Assembly (NCBI GenBank): GCA_022706165.1
Contig: JAKJDA010000133.1
Location: 1-7,693 of the forward strand
From: Candidatus Hydrogenedentota bacterium
GTDB taxonomy: Bacteria > Hydrogenedentota > Hydrogenedentia > Hydrogenedentales > SLHB01
Direction: 5' to 3'
Length of the DNA: 7,693 nucleotides
Shown here: positions 1-6,051 of the stretch, piece after piece
Numbering within the stretch: position 1 is the first letter of the stretch
How the letters are laid out: each line of letters starts with the position of its first letter
Position numbers and translations under genes: made by a program
Notes under the pieces: generated by a model
What the model was told of the DNA's origin: nothing
Seen by the model: the letters and a program-made list of their open reading frames with translations, nothing else
Database searches by the model: none

Positions 1-1
1 G

Positions 2-277
2 GAGTTCAGCACGCCCTACTCCGGACTGGCCCAGGTGATCCGCCCCGACGGCGTCTATCAGTCGCAGATGCGCTTTGGTCTGTACCGCTGGCACATCATG
101 GACCCCGTCCGCTTTGAACAAGACCTCAAGGTCACCATCCAAGCCCTCGGCTGGCGCAGTGGCGGTCGCTACCTGCCCAACCAAGACGACATCGCCTCCG
201 TCGCCTACTGGTACCAAAGCGAACCCCACGGCAAATTCCCGGTGTTGCCGGAACGCGATTATCTGGAAGTGATTTAG
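2..277 (+). CDS. DUF2961 (GH172-like) protein, C-terminal end only
   Basis: This is the last 91 residues of a larger protein that begins before the window; the frame is open from base 2 to the TAG at 275-277. The fragment reads like the end of the DUF2961 family: a YRWHI segment followed by DPVRFEQDLKVTIQ, then SVAYWYQSEPH and a proline-rich PVLPER near the C-terminus. The aromatic YRWH and AYWYQ.EPH patterns are what I recognise. Some members of this family are glycoside hydrolases (GH172, alpha-fructofuranosidase type), but most have no tested substrate and this fragment cannot give one. A strong terminator follows 28 nt after the stop, so this gene probably ends its own transcript. Family assignment is fairly sure; the enzymatic role is inferred. 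Confidence 0.82.
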   Translation, partial: EFSTPYSGLAQVIRPDGVYQSQMRFGLYRWHIMDPVRFEQDLKVTIQALGWRSGGRYLPNQDDIASVAYWYQSEPHGKFPVLPERDYLEVI

Positions 278-305
278 AGCAGAAAAACGCTATACTCACC
301 CGAAG

Positions 306-335
306 GGGGCTGCCGAAAGGCATGCCCCTTTTTTT
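306..335 (+). terminator. Rho-independent terminator after the DUF2961 gene
   Basis: The stem is GGGGC-TGCC (306-314) pairing with GGCA-GCCCC (319-322 and 324-328), with a single bulged T at 323 and a GAAA tetraloop (315-318). Seven T residues follow at 329-335. This is nine base pairs, a stable GNRA loop and an uninterrupted U-tract. There is no matching A-tract on the upstream side, so it should act only on plus-strand transcripts. Confidence 0.92.
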
Positions 336-364
336 GTGTTGAGGGATATGTGTCGCGGTACGCC

Positions 365-374
365 GGAGGAGGAG
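365..374 (+). promoter_or_regulatory. Strong ribosome binding site that sets the start of the membrane protein
   Basis: GGAGGAGGAG lies five bases before the ATG at 380. The frame is also open from a GTG at 350, but that start would place this purine run inside the coding region and has no comparable site of its own. The ATG at 380 is therefore the better start. Confidence 0.8.
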
Positions 375-379
375 TGCGC

Positions 380-835
380 ATGGTTGTTGCCAAGACTAAG
401 AAGGCCATTGCCGTGGCGACGGGTATCACGGTGACCATCACCGTGTGTCATTTCCTGTGGCTTGCGTTGGATGTGACGAACGAAGTGAGCGCTGACTATG
501 ACTATTACGTGGGCGCCTTTCTTCTCCTGCTCGCTTGGCTGCTCATGCCGGTGCTTACGGTGTTGGTCGGGCTGCTATCGCGCAAGGAGGTCATCGTCCG
601 TTTCTGTCGGGCGCAGGCAATCCTGTATGCGGCATTGTTTTCCTTCGCGTCCGTGCTCGGCGTGATGTCTCTGTTCGAAACCCAGGCCGAGAATGGAGCG
701 AGCGGTAACCCGCTCTACCTCATTGCCGTCCCGGTGACCTTGCCTTTTCTATCGCTGCCGCTGATCGTGTTCTTTGCCGCAAGCGAAGCGGAGAAGTGGG
801 TCAAGGCGCGTTGGGGCAGCGCAGGAAAGGGATAA
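380..835 (+). CDS. Small four-helix integral membrane protein, function unknown
   Basis: I do not recognise a family for this 151-residue protein. It has a short basic N-terminus (KTKK at 5-8) and four hydrophobic segments at about residues 9-30, 43-67, 78-99 and 111-133. A charged loop SRKEVIVRFCR separates helices 2 and 3. The C-terminal tail is charged (EAEKWVKARW), then GSAGKG. With four helices and a positively charged end on the N-terminal side, both ends are probably cytoplasmic. The start chosen is the ATG preceded by GGAGGAGGAG; a GTG 30 bases upstream is the alternative. It stands alone on the plus strand after the DUF2961 terminator and convergent with the polysaccharide cluster, so the neighbourhood gives no function. 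I see no catalytic motif. Coding status is well supported by the ribosome binding site and the clean alternation of hydrophobic and polar stretches. Confidence 0.75.
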   Translation: MVVAKTKKAIAVATGITVTITVCHFLWLALDVTNEVSADYDYYVGAFLLLLAWLLMPVLTVLVGLLSRKEVIVRFCRAQAILYAALFSFASVLGVMSLFETQAENGASGNPLYLIAVPVTLPFLSLPLIVFFAASEAEKWVKARWGSAGKG

Positions 836-1143
836 CGACGGGACAGGCCGAGGACTTATTCTTGGAGAGTGCACGACTCCGGTTTCGCGTGACAAAGGGA
901 AATGCAGATGGAGCGATCGCGCAGTTGTCGATCGATGTTCTGCGGTGGACGCCGAACGCGGAGGCAAACAGCGTCGCGGCGACTCTGCTTCTGATCGCGT
1001 TTTCGTGTTGTTTTTCTTCGCCGTGTGTGCCGGGTCGCAAACTGGTTAACGGAACGGGTCAGGAATCGCGGTCTGCAAACCGATCGTGACGGGTGAATGT
1101 CCGAAAGACCGGGGAGGGGCGGCGTTTGGAATGATGGGGGAAA
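836..1143. other. Gene-free stretch between convergent genes
   Basis: This is 308 bases between the stop of the membrane protein and the stop of the ABC ATPase gene. Short open frames cross it, but none has a ribosome binding site or family-like sequence. Two GATCG-rich palindromic spots occur (near 912-935), and a short CGGT/ACCG hairpin sits at about 1069-1082. Neither hairpin candidate is followed by a clear T-tract, so I cannot point to a terminator for either converging transcript. Confidence 0.5.
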
Positions 1144-1893
1144 TCAATAGACGGTGCGGGCATATTGTTCGAGCAGTTCCTTGGGGGGACCTGAGAAGAC
1201 AGGAACGCCGTTGTCGAGCAAGATGCCGTCGCGGCAGAGGCTTTCGACTTCGTGGGGGCTGTGGGAGACGAGCAGGAGGGTCGTGCCGTCGCGGGCGATC
1301 ATCTCGTTGATGCGGTCGATGCACTTTTTTTGAAAACCGATGTCGCCCGTGGCGAGGACTTCGTCGACGAGCAGGATGTCGGTGTCGACGTTGACGGCGA
1401 CGCTGAACCCAAGGCGCGCGAGCATGCCGGAGGAGTAGACGCGCACGGGGCGATCGAACCATTCGCCGAGTTCGCAAAATTCCTCGATCGTCTTCATGCG
1501 AGCGTTGAGTTCACGCCTGCGCAGGCCGACAATGGCGCCGAGGAGATAGGTGTTTTCGCGGCCTGTCAGTTCGGGATGGATGCCTGCGTTCAATTCGATC
1601 ATCGGGAACAAACGGCCCGATACGCGCACGCGGCCTTTGTTGGGAGGGGTGACGCCGGCGAGAATCTTGAGCAAGGTGCTTTTGCCCGCGCCGTTGCGTC
1701 CGACAATGCCCAGGGCGTCGCCGCGACGGACGGTGACGCTGATGTCGCGCAGGGCCCATGGGCCTTGTTCGTCGATCGACATAGGACGGCCAACCCATTG
1801 TCGCCACTGCCGGCGCAACGCCGGGACAAGCGGCAGACCGTAGCGTTTCCACACGCCTTCGACGTGAACGACCACATCGTTCATCGCGACCAC
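1144..1893 (-). CDS. wzt: Polysaccharide ABC exporter ATPase (Wzt/KpsT/TagH type)
   Basis: This is the nucleotide-binding subunit of an ABC-2 exporter that moves a lipid-linked polysaccharide across the inner membrane. In the 249-residue form the full ABC set is visible: Walker A GRNGAGKS at 65-72, the family's [14 protein letters not shown] segment at about 101-114 with Glu (E100) where most ABC proteins have the Q-loop Gln, signature YSSGM at 153-157, Walker B ILLVDE at 173-178 followed by the ATGD D-loop, and switch His H211. The protein ends soon after the ATPase fold, so it lacks the C-terminal carbohydrate-binding domain of long Wzt proteins. It is the last gene of the cluster, 30 nt after the permease. 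The start is uncertain: GTG at 1893 has AAGGAG 12 nt upstream, while ATG at 1884 (246 residues) has only a weak TAGGG. Confidence 0.93.
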   Translation of the reverse strand: MVAMNDVVVHVEGVWKRYGLPLVPALRRQWRQWVGRPMSIDEQGPWALRDISVTVRRGDALGIVGRNGAGKSTLLKILAGVTPPNKGRVRVSGRLFPMIELNAGIHPELTGRENTYLLGAIVGLRRRELNARMKTIEEFCELGEWFDRPVRVYSSGMLARLGFSVAVNVDTDILLVDEVLATGDIGFQKKCIDRINEMIARDGTTLLLVSHSPHEVESLCRDGILLDNGVPVFSGPPKELLEQYARTVY

Positions 1894-1923
1894 ATCCCTA
1901 GAACACTCCTTGCGTTTTCCGCG

Positions 1924-2742
1924 TTACAGTACATCCGCGAAATACTGCGATACGTAGCGGAATACCGGCCAGACCAGCGCCCAAATCACAATGGTCACGA
2001 TGACGGCCACCGCCAATAAACTGAGATCAGGCGACTGGCCATACATCAATACGCTGCGGTAGGCCTCGACGATCCCGACCATGGGGTTGAGGCTGTACCA
2101 AGAACGAAGGCCCATGGGGACGCCATCGACGAGGTAGAAAATTGGCGTGGCGAACATCCACGCCTGCAACAGCAGGGGGACCGCGAAAAACACGTCGTAG
2201 CGGTATGTGCCGAATGCGGCAAGGGCCAATCCAATGCCCGATGCGAGCATGAAGGTCAGCAGAGTCAGGATCGGCAGCCAGAACGCGCAAGCCCAAGGCG
2301 ATGCGAGCGGGATTCCTTGGGCGATTTGGTAATACGCGAGAAGGCCAAAGAGAACGACAAGCGAAATCAGGAAATCGAGCAGCGAGACAATCACCACGGA
2401 CAGGGGAAAGACTTCGCGCGGCACGGCAATCTTTTTGACGATGCTGGCGTTGGATATGAGACTCGAAGCGCAGCGCGTCACGGCGTTGGCGAAGAAGGTC
2501 CACGGCATCAGCGCGCAAAAGAGGTAAACCACGTACGGTCCCTTGGGGCTCGCCATTTTGAGAACCGTTCCCAAAAACAGAAACAGCAACATATACACCA
2601 GCGGCTGGATCACGGCCCATAGCGGCCCGAGCATGGACCGCCGGTAGCGGCTCTTGAATTCGCGCGATACCAGCGCGGAAAGCAGCACCGTTGCGCGGCC
2701 TAGATCGCGCGGGCCGGCGGCGCTCGATGGGATTGCGCGCAT
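1924..2742 (-). CDS. wzm: Polysaccharide ABC-2 exporter permease (Wzm type)
   Basis: This is the membrane subunit that pairs with the ATPase encoded just downstream to export a lipid-linked glycan. It has 272 residues, the usual size for Wzm/KpsM/TagG-like proteins. The N-terminal amphipathic stretch LVSREFKSRYRRSMLGPLW (about 24-42) is characteristic of the ABC2_membrane family. About six hydrophobic segments follow, near 41-61, 70-88, 112-137, 152-178, 183-204 and 242-262. The loop with WYSLNPMVGIVEAYR (215-229) before the last helix is also a family hallmark. I chose ATG 2742 because AGGAGGT (2752-2758) lies nine bases upstream. The frame stays open up to about 3090, but that part reads as arginine-rich nonsense antiparallel to the neighbouring transferase gene. 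ATG 2769 (nine residues longer) is possible but has no ribosome binding site. Confidence 0.93.
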   Translation of the reverse strand: MRAIPSSAAGPRDLGRATVLLSALVSREFKSRYRRSMLGPLWAVIQPLVYMLLFLFLGTVLKMASPKGPYVVYLFCALMPWTFFANAVTRCASSLISNASIVKKIAVPREVFPLSVVIVSLLDFLISLVVLFGLLAYYQIAQGIPLASPWACAFWLPILTLLTFMLASGIGLALAAFGTYRYDVFFAVPLLLQAWMFATPIFYLVDGVPMGLRSWYSLNPMVGIVEAYRSVLMYGQSPDLSLLAVAVIVTIVIWALVWPVFRYVSQYFADVL

Positions 2743-2751
2743 GCGCCCCAG

Positions 2752-2758
2752 ACCTCCT
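2752..2758 (-). promoter_or_regulatory. Ribosome binding site that sets the permease start
   Basis: On the minus strand AGGAGGT precedes the ATG at 2742 by nine bases. It argues for the 272-residue permease over the longer open frame. Confidence 0.75.
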
Positions 2759-2816
2759 GCTTGCTTCATGCATTCATCTGCGCGGCTACTATGCGCAGGC
2801 GTGCTCGGAATTTCAA

Positions 2817-3728
2817 CTACGAGGCGGACGGACGGCGCCATTCCTTGAGATAGCCCATGGCGGTTGCAAGATGGACGCGTTCGGTCAGGGGGCCGCGCGT
2901 TCGCCCGGCGAGTTTGCGCGCAGCCCATTCGGCAAGACCCGCCCAGGCTCGCGATACGCCGCCGTGGCCGGGATACGCGCGCTCGATACGGCACCGCGCG
3001 CGACCGGTCTGTTCGGCCTTGGCGATCATGTAGGCGGGGGTGAGGCGCTCGGGCTGCACGTAGTGCCGCACGCGCATGGCTGGCTCCCATAGAATCCGCA
3101 GGCCCGCGACGGTCTGAATCCGCAATACCATTTCCGCGTCTTCGGCCTCGGCCGTCACGCCGCTTCCGGGCGCAGCGAGGTCGGCGCGAAAGCCGCCCAA
3201 TTCGCGCAATAGGTTTGTGCGAGCCGCGAAGTTGGTGGTGTATATTTCTTGCGGATAGCGCAGGGTCGTGCGGTACGATGCGATATCGAGCTTGTTGAAC
3301 AGGCCGTCGAGCGCCGGTTCATACCATGCAGGAACAGGGCCCAGCCACCCCACTTCAATGGGACCGCCCACGGCGCCGATGTCATTCTCCTCTTGCAGCA
3401 CGCGGTTAAGGGCCGCGAAATATCCCGGCAACATTTCCGCGTCGTCGTCGATGTAGACCAGCCATTCGCCCCGCGCTTCTTCGATGGCCCTGTTGCGCGC
3501 GTGACCAATTCCGCGCCGGGGTTCGCGCGCGCCGCGCACACCAGGGAATTCCTCGGAAAGTTGTTGAATGACTCGCGGCGTTTCGTCCGTGGAGTCGTTG
3601 TCGACGATTAGGATATCGATGGAGCGATCGGGGAAATCTTGTCGCGCAATCGACTGCACGACGGTCGGCAGCAAATGCGCCCGGTTCCGGGTGCAGACGG
3701 CAACGGTGAATTGCGAGGGCGTTGTCAT
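2817..3728 (-). CDS. Family 2 glycosyltransferase (GT-A fold)
   Basis: This is a predicted inverting glycosyltransferase that adds a sugar from a nucleotide-sugar donor to the growing glycan in the cytoplasm. In the 303-residue product, the N-terminal strand FTVAVCTRNRAHLL (7-20) and IVDNDSTDET (41-50) bind the nucleotide. RGIGHARNRAI (72-82) precedes the metal-binding YIDDD (92-96). EAED at 194-197 is a good candidate for the catalytic-base ED motif. There is no transmembrane anchor; the C-terminal 70 residues are basic (RKLAGRTRG), which could help membrane association. The ATG overlaps the stop of the preceding GT4 gene as ATGA (3725-3728), and AGGAG lies 11 nt upstream, so the two are probably translationally coupled. 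The permease gene follows after 74 nt. Donor and acceptor cannot be read from sequence. Confidence 0.92.
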   Translation of the reverse strand: MTTPSQFTVAVCTRNRAHLLPTVVQSIARQDFPDRSIDILIVDNDSTDETPRVIQQLSEEFPGVRGAREPRRGIGHARNRAIEEARGEWLVYIDDDAEMLPGYFAALNRVLQEENDIGAVGGPIEVGWLGPVPAWYEPALDGLFNKLDIASYRTTLRYPQEIYTTNFAARTNLLRELGGFRADLAAPGSGVTAEAEDAEMVLRIQTVAGLRILWEPAMRVRHYVQPERLTPAYMIAKAEQTGRARCRIERAYPGHGGVSRAWAGLAEWAARKLAGRTRGPLTERVHLATAMGYLKEWRRPSAS

Positions 3729-4843
3729 GATGTCATCGTCTCCTGCACGGTGTCGTCGTCACACGCGGCGCTCAAAAAACGGAGAGCTAGGGTGCGGTAA
3801 TTGTAGCAATCGCGCACGGCCTCGTACCCTGCCTTGCCAAGCGTGGCGCGTTCCTGGGGATTGTTGAGCAGCGATTGCACTGCGGCAACGGCCTCGCTGG
3901 CATTCTGGTAAATGCGCAGCCTGCCTTCGCCGACGCGCCGCACTTCGTGCGTGTCGCTCGCGACGACGGCCTTGCCGCAGGCCCAGTACTCGGCTAGTTT
4001 GATGGGAAAGCAGCGGTCAGTCAGGCGGGACGGCACATAGGGCACGAGGCAGACGGCGGCCGTGCGTATCGCTTGCATCGCTTCTTCGTGCGACACGGGG
4101 CCTGGCGCGTGCAGGTTCGGCACGCAGCGGGTCGTTTCTCGCAGGCATCCCCGTTGTGGACCGTCGCCTAGCGCTGTCACGGGCACGTTGGGCATCTGGC
4201 GCGCGAGTTCAACGAGGAGCGCCACGTCGATACGGTCGGTGAGGCCGCCGACATACAACACGCCGCTCCCCCCGTGAAATGCGTTTTCGTCGAGCGGAGG
4301 CGGCGGCTCCGCCGTGCCGTTGGGCACGTACGCAACGCGTCGCGCATGCCGGCGGAGATCGTCGCCCAAGCGTTCGGCGGTGACGGTGCAAACGTCCGCC
4401 AGTCGCGCCACCGTTGGGACGAGTATGTGCCGAAGCGTCCACCGTTCCCACGACACACGCGACCATTCCGGCCAGTCGTCGATATAGTCGAGCACTGCTT
4501 TTGTGCGACTGAAGCGTAGATACAGGGCCGGCGCAAGGCCGAACGCAACGTCCGACAGGACCGCGACGTCGGGCTTGTGCTGGCGTAGCGCGTGCAGGTT
4601 GCGCATGTTCTGAAGCAGCGCCAGGCTCACGCCCCGCCGAAGCGCGCTCTGCCGTCGCACCACCTGGACGCCCGGCGGAACAGGCGTAGACCTCGACGGA
4701 TCGAGATGCGCCGGCAATGCGCCCGTATAGCGGATAGGCTCGACAAAAACAACCGTGTGCCCCAAACGAGCCAACTCAGCGCATAACGGCGTCAAGCGCT
4801 GGTAGTAATCCCAAACCGCCGAACTAAAGAACAAGAACTTCAT
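3725..4843 (-). CDS. Family 4 glycosyltransferase, TuaH-like (GT-B fold)
   Basis: This is a predicted retaining glycosyltransferase of 372 residues. The N-terminal Rossmann domain starts with MKFLFFSSAVWDYYQRL and contains LDYIDDWPEW (118-127), a segment typical of TuaH-like transferases. The linker YVPNGTAEP (172-180) leads to the C-terminal domain, beginning VLYVGGLTDRIDVALL (195-210). The donor-site helix reads FPIKLAEYWACGKAVVAS (279-296). Most GT4 enzymes carry E-x7-E here; this one has Arg277 where the first Glu would be and keeps the second as E285, which as I recall is common in this subgroup. The start ATG at 4843 has only a weak AAAGG five bases upstream. It is separated from the broken GT4 upstream by the repeat-bearing gap and overlaps the next GT2 by ATGA. 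The sugar specificity is unknown. Confidence 0.9.
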   Translation of the reverse strand: MKFLFFSSAVWDYYQRLTPLCAELARLGHTVVFVEPIRYTGALPAHLDPSRSTPVPPGVQVVRRQSALRRGVSLALLQNMRNLHALRQHKPDVAVLSDVAFGLAPALYLRFSRTKAVLDYIDDWPEWSRVSWERWTLRHILVPTVARLADVCTVTAERLGDDLRRHARRVAYVPNGTAEPPPPLDENAFHGGSGVLYVGGLTDRIDVALLVELARQMPNVPVTALGDGPQRGCLRETTRCVPNLHAPGPVSHEEAMQAIRTAAVCLVPYVPSRLTDRCFPIKLAEYWACGKAVVASDTHEVRRVGEGRLRIYQNASEAVAAVQSLLNNPQERATLGKAGYEAVRDCYNYRTLALRFLSAACDDDTVQETMTS

Positions 4844-4970
4844 TGGCGCCTTTGGTTGAAGAAAAAATCACCACATAGAAAACAAAGAAGACAGAGAGAA
4901 CACACCGAAAACACTTCTCTGCGTCTTTGCGCCTCGGCGGCTGTTTTTGCTTCCATTTTCTTTCCTGCAT
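4844..4970. other. AT-rich intergenic gap within the glycosyltransferase cluster
   Basis: This is the only sizeable gap in an otherwise tightly packed minus-strand cluster, and it is visibly richer in A and T than its surroundings. It holds the degenerate repeat annotated at 4874-4940. I see no convincing -35/-10 pair, so an internal promoter is possible but not demonstrated. Confidence 0.6.
4874..4940. repeat. Degenerate ~9-nt tandem repeat arranged as an inverted repeat
   Basis: The left arm is four 9-mers in tandem: CATAGAAAA (4874), CAAAGAAGA (4883), CAGAGAGAA (4892) and CACACCGAA (4901). After five bases, the right arm carries the same motif on the other strand: TTCTCTGCG (4915), TCTTTGCG (4924) and CCTCGGCGG (4932). 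AGAGAA at 4895-4900 pairs exactly with TTCTCT at 4915-4920, and CAAAGA at 4883-4888 pairs with TCTTTG at 4924-4929, giving an imperfect hairpin. On the transcribed minus strand the outer arm is followed directly by TTTTC. I recall similar CACAGAGAA-type intergenic repeats in many environmental bacterial genomes; that link is from memory. Confidence 0.7.
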
Positions 4971-5144
4971 TTAAGAAATAACAGCATTGTATATCTCGAC
5001 AAGGCATTCGCCTAGCCGTTCCAAAGAAAAGGCGCGACAGATGTGCGCGCGGGCGGCGACGCCGAGTCGATGCCGCAAGGCAGGGTCGCTAACAAGCGTT
5101 CGAATCGTGGCAGTCAAGCGTTGCGTGTCGTTGCATGGAAAAAG
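4971..5144 (-). pseudogene. Out-of-frame C-terminal tail of the broken GT4 gene
   Basis: Read in a different minus-strand frame from the GT4 gene above it, this stretch gives 57 residues ending in TAA at 4971-4973. They are clearly the missing end of that enzyme. It starts LFPCNDTQRL, which matches the 'LhxPxD..xL' segment after the GT4 donor-site loop, continues TLVSDPALRHRLG, and ends with FSLERLGECLVEIYNAVIS, the usual last helix of GT4 proteins. It has no start codon context of its own. In the frame used by the main gene the same DNA runs into a TAG at 5089-5091. Only a frameshift would join the two parts. Confidence 0.85.
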
Positions 5145-6051
5145 CCGACACGACGCACGCGAGACCGCTACTCATTGCCTCGACCAACGACAACCCGAAA
5201 CCCTCGACGGACGTCGCCATCGCATAGATGTCCATTGCGGCGAGACAGCGCTCGATATCTTCGCGGTATCCTGCGAACGCGACGTAGTCTTCCAAATGGA
5301 GTTCGCGCACACGAGCGCGCAGCGGGGCATCATGCGGTCCAATCCCCACAAACAACAGTCGCGCGCGCGGGCATTCACTACGGAGCGATGCAACAGCCTT
5401 GCACACGAGTTCGTGTCCCTTGGTCGCGATCATGCGGCCCGTCATGCCGATCACGATGTCCTCGGGCGCGTATCCGAACTCGCGGCGGATGGCGGCGCGC
5501 GACTCCTCGGGCAATGGCCGGAAGCGTTCCGTGTCTATCGCGTTGTAGAGCGTCCGCTTCGGCGTCTGCCGCGGGATCGATCGCACGACATCGTCCGAGC
5601 ACCCCAAGAGAAGGTCGCAGCGTTTGTATAGCATGCGCTCCAGAAAATTCTGGTAGCGGTCGCGGAGGTTTTTGCGGTATGGCGTGTGCAGATGCGACAC
5701 GAGACGCCGTATCCCCAGCGGCCTGCGCAGCATTTCGCACAGAAAACACGAGGGCACTAAATGCGCGTGACAAATATCGGGAGGCCATGCCTTCAACAAC
5801 GAGCGCAATGCAAGCGGAATGCGCGGATCGTGTTTGTGGCTGGCGAGAAAATGTGGATCGAAACCAATGCGCTGGAATGCCTGCGTGAACACGCCGGGAC
5901 CGTGCAACGCGGCAACGCGGACGTCAAACCGATCGTGCGGCAGCGCGCGGCACATTGCGAGCAGAGCCGTTTGGGCTCCGCCGAGATTGAGGCTATCGAT
6001 CACGTGCAGCACGCGCACGCGGCGATTGTCTTGGCGTGGCGCGGCGGTCAT
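5089..6051 (-). CDS. Family 4 glycosyltransferase, C-terminally truncated by a frameshift
   Basis: The readable product is 320 residues of a GT-B transferase. The N-terminal domain has VRVLHVIDSLNLGGAQTAL (12-30), with the GG loop that binds the donor, then CHAHLVPS (94-101) and SHLHTPYRK (119-127). The second domain has YNAIDTERFRP (169-179), IGMTGRMIATKGHELV (201-216), LLFVGIGP (232-239) and the E-x7-E motif EGFGLSLVE (283-291). The match to the family stops at GLACVVSA (296-303). The last 17 residues are unrelated and end at a premature TAG, while the proper tail lies in another frame at 4971-5144. About 16 residues expected between these parts are missing altogether. The ATG at 6051 overlaps the stop of the upstream GT4 gene as ATGA; an open extension to 6111 is only overlap. 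Loss of the donor-site loop and final helices probably inactivates it, unless the break is an assembly error. Confidence 0.88.
   Translation of the reverse strand: MTAAPRQDNRRVRVLHVIDSLNLGGAQTALLAMCRALPHDRFDVRVAALHGPGVFTQAFQRIGFDPHFLASHKHDPRIPLALRSLLKAWPPDICHAHLVPSCFLCEMLRRPLGIRRLVSHLHTPYRKNLRDRYQNFLERMLYKRCDLLLGCSDDVVRSIPRQTPKRTLYNAIDTERFRPLPEESRAAIRREFGYAPEDIVIGMTGRMIATKGHELVCKAVASLRSECPRARLLFVGIGPHDAPLRARVRELHLEDYVAFAGYREDIERCLAAMDIYAMATSVEGFGLSLVEAMSSGLACVVSAFSMQRHATLDCHDSNAC

Noticed and set aside
268..296. Possible promoter with a TATACT -10 at 291-296
   Set aside because: No acceptable -35 lies 16-18 bases upstream, and any transcript would run straight into the terminator at 306-335.
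992..1016. Possible plus-strand terminator, CGCG/CGTG hairpin followed by a T-rich run
   Set aside because: The stem is only four pairs including a G-T, and the T-run is broken by G and C, which is too weak to call.
1252..2019. Open frame of 255 codons on the plus strand opposite the ABC ATPase
   Set aside because: It is antisense to a fully motif-complete ABC ATPase, has an acidic low-complexity look (VDVDGDAE), and lacks a ribosome binding site.
2778..2798. CTGCGC/GCGCAG hairpin in the gap before the permease gene
   Set aside because: Six pairs with a nine-base loop and no T-tract is easily expected by chance in GC-rich DNA.
2743..3090. N-terminal extension of the permease frame by 116 codons
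   Set aside because: The extension is Arg-rich and overlaps the GT2 gene in another frame. AGGAGGT nine bases before ATG 2742 gives a better start and the usual family length.
4844..4970. CRISPR-like array or small RNA in the repeat-bearing gap
   Set aside because: The repeat units are 8-9 nt with no spacers and appear in both orientations, which does not fit a CRISPR array. No promoter or terminator pair supports an RNA gene.
5131..5150. Programmed ribosomal frameshift at the five-T run in the broken GT4
   Set aside because: A slip there would join the two parts but leave out the roughly 16-residue donor-site loop, and there is no canonical slippery heptamer or obvious stimulatory structure.
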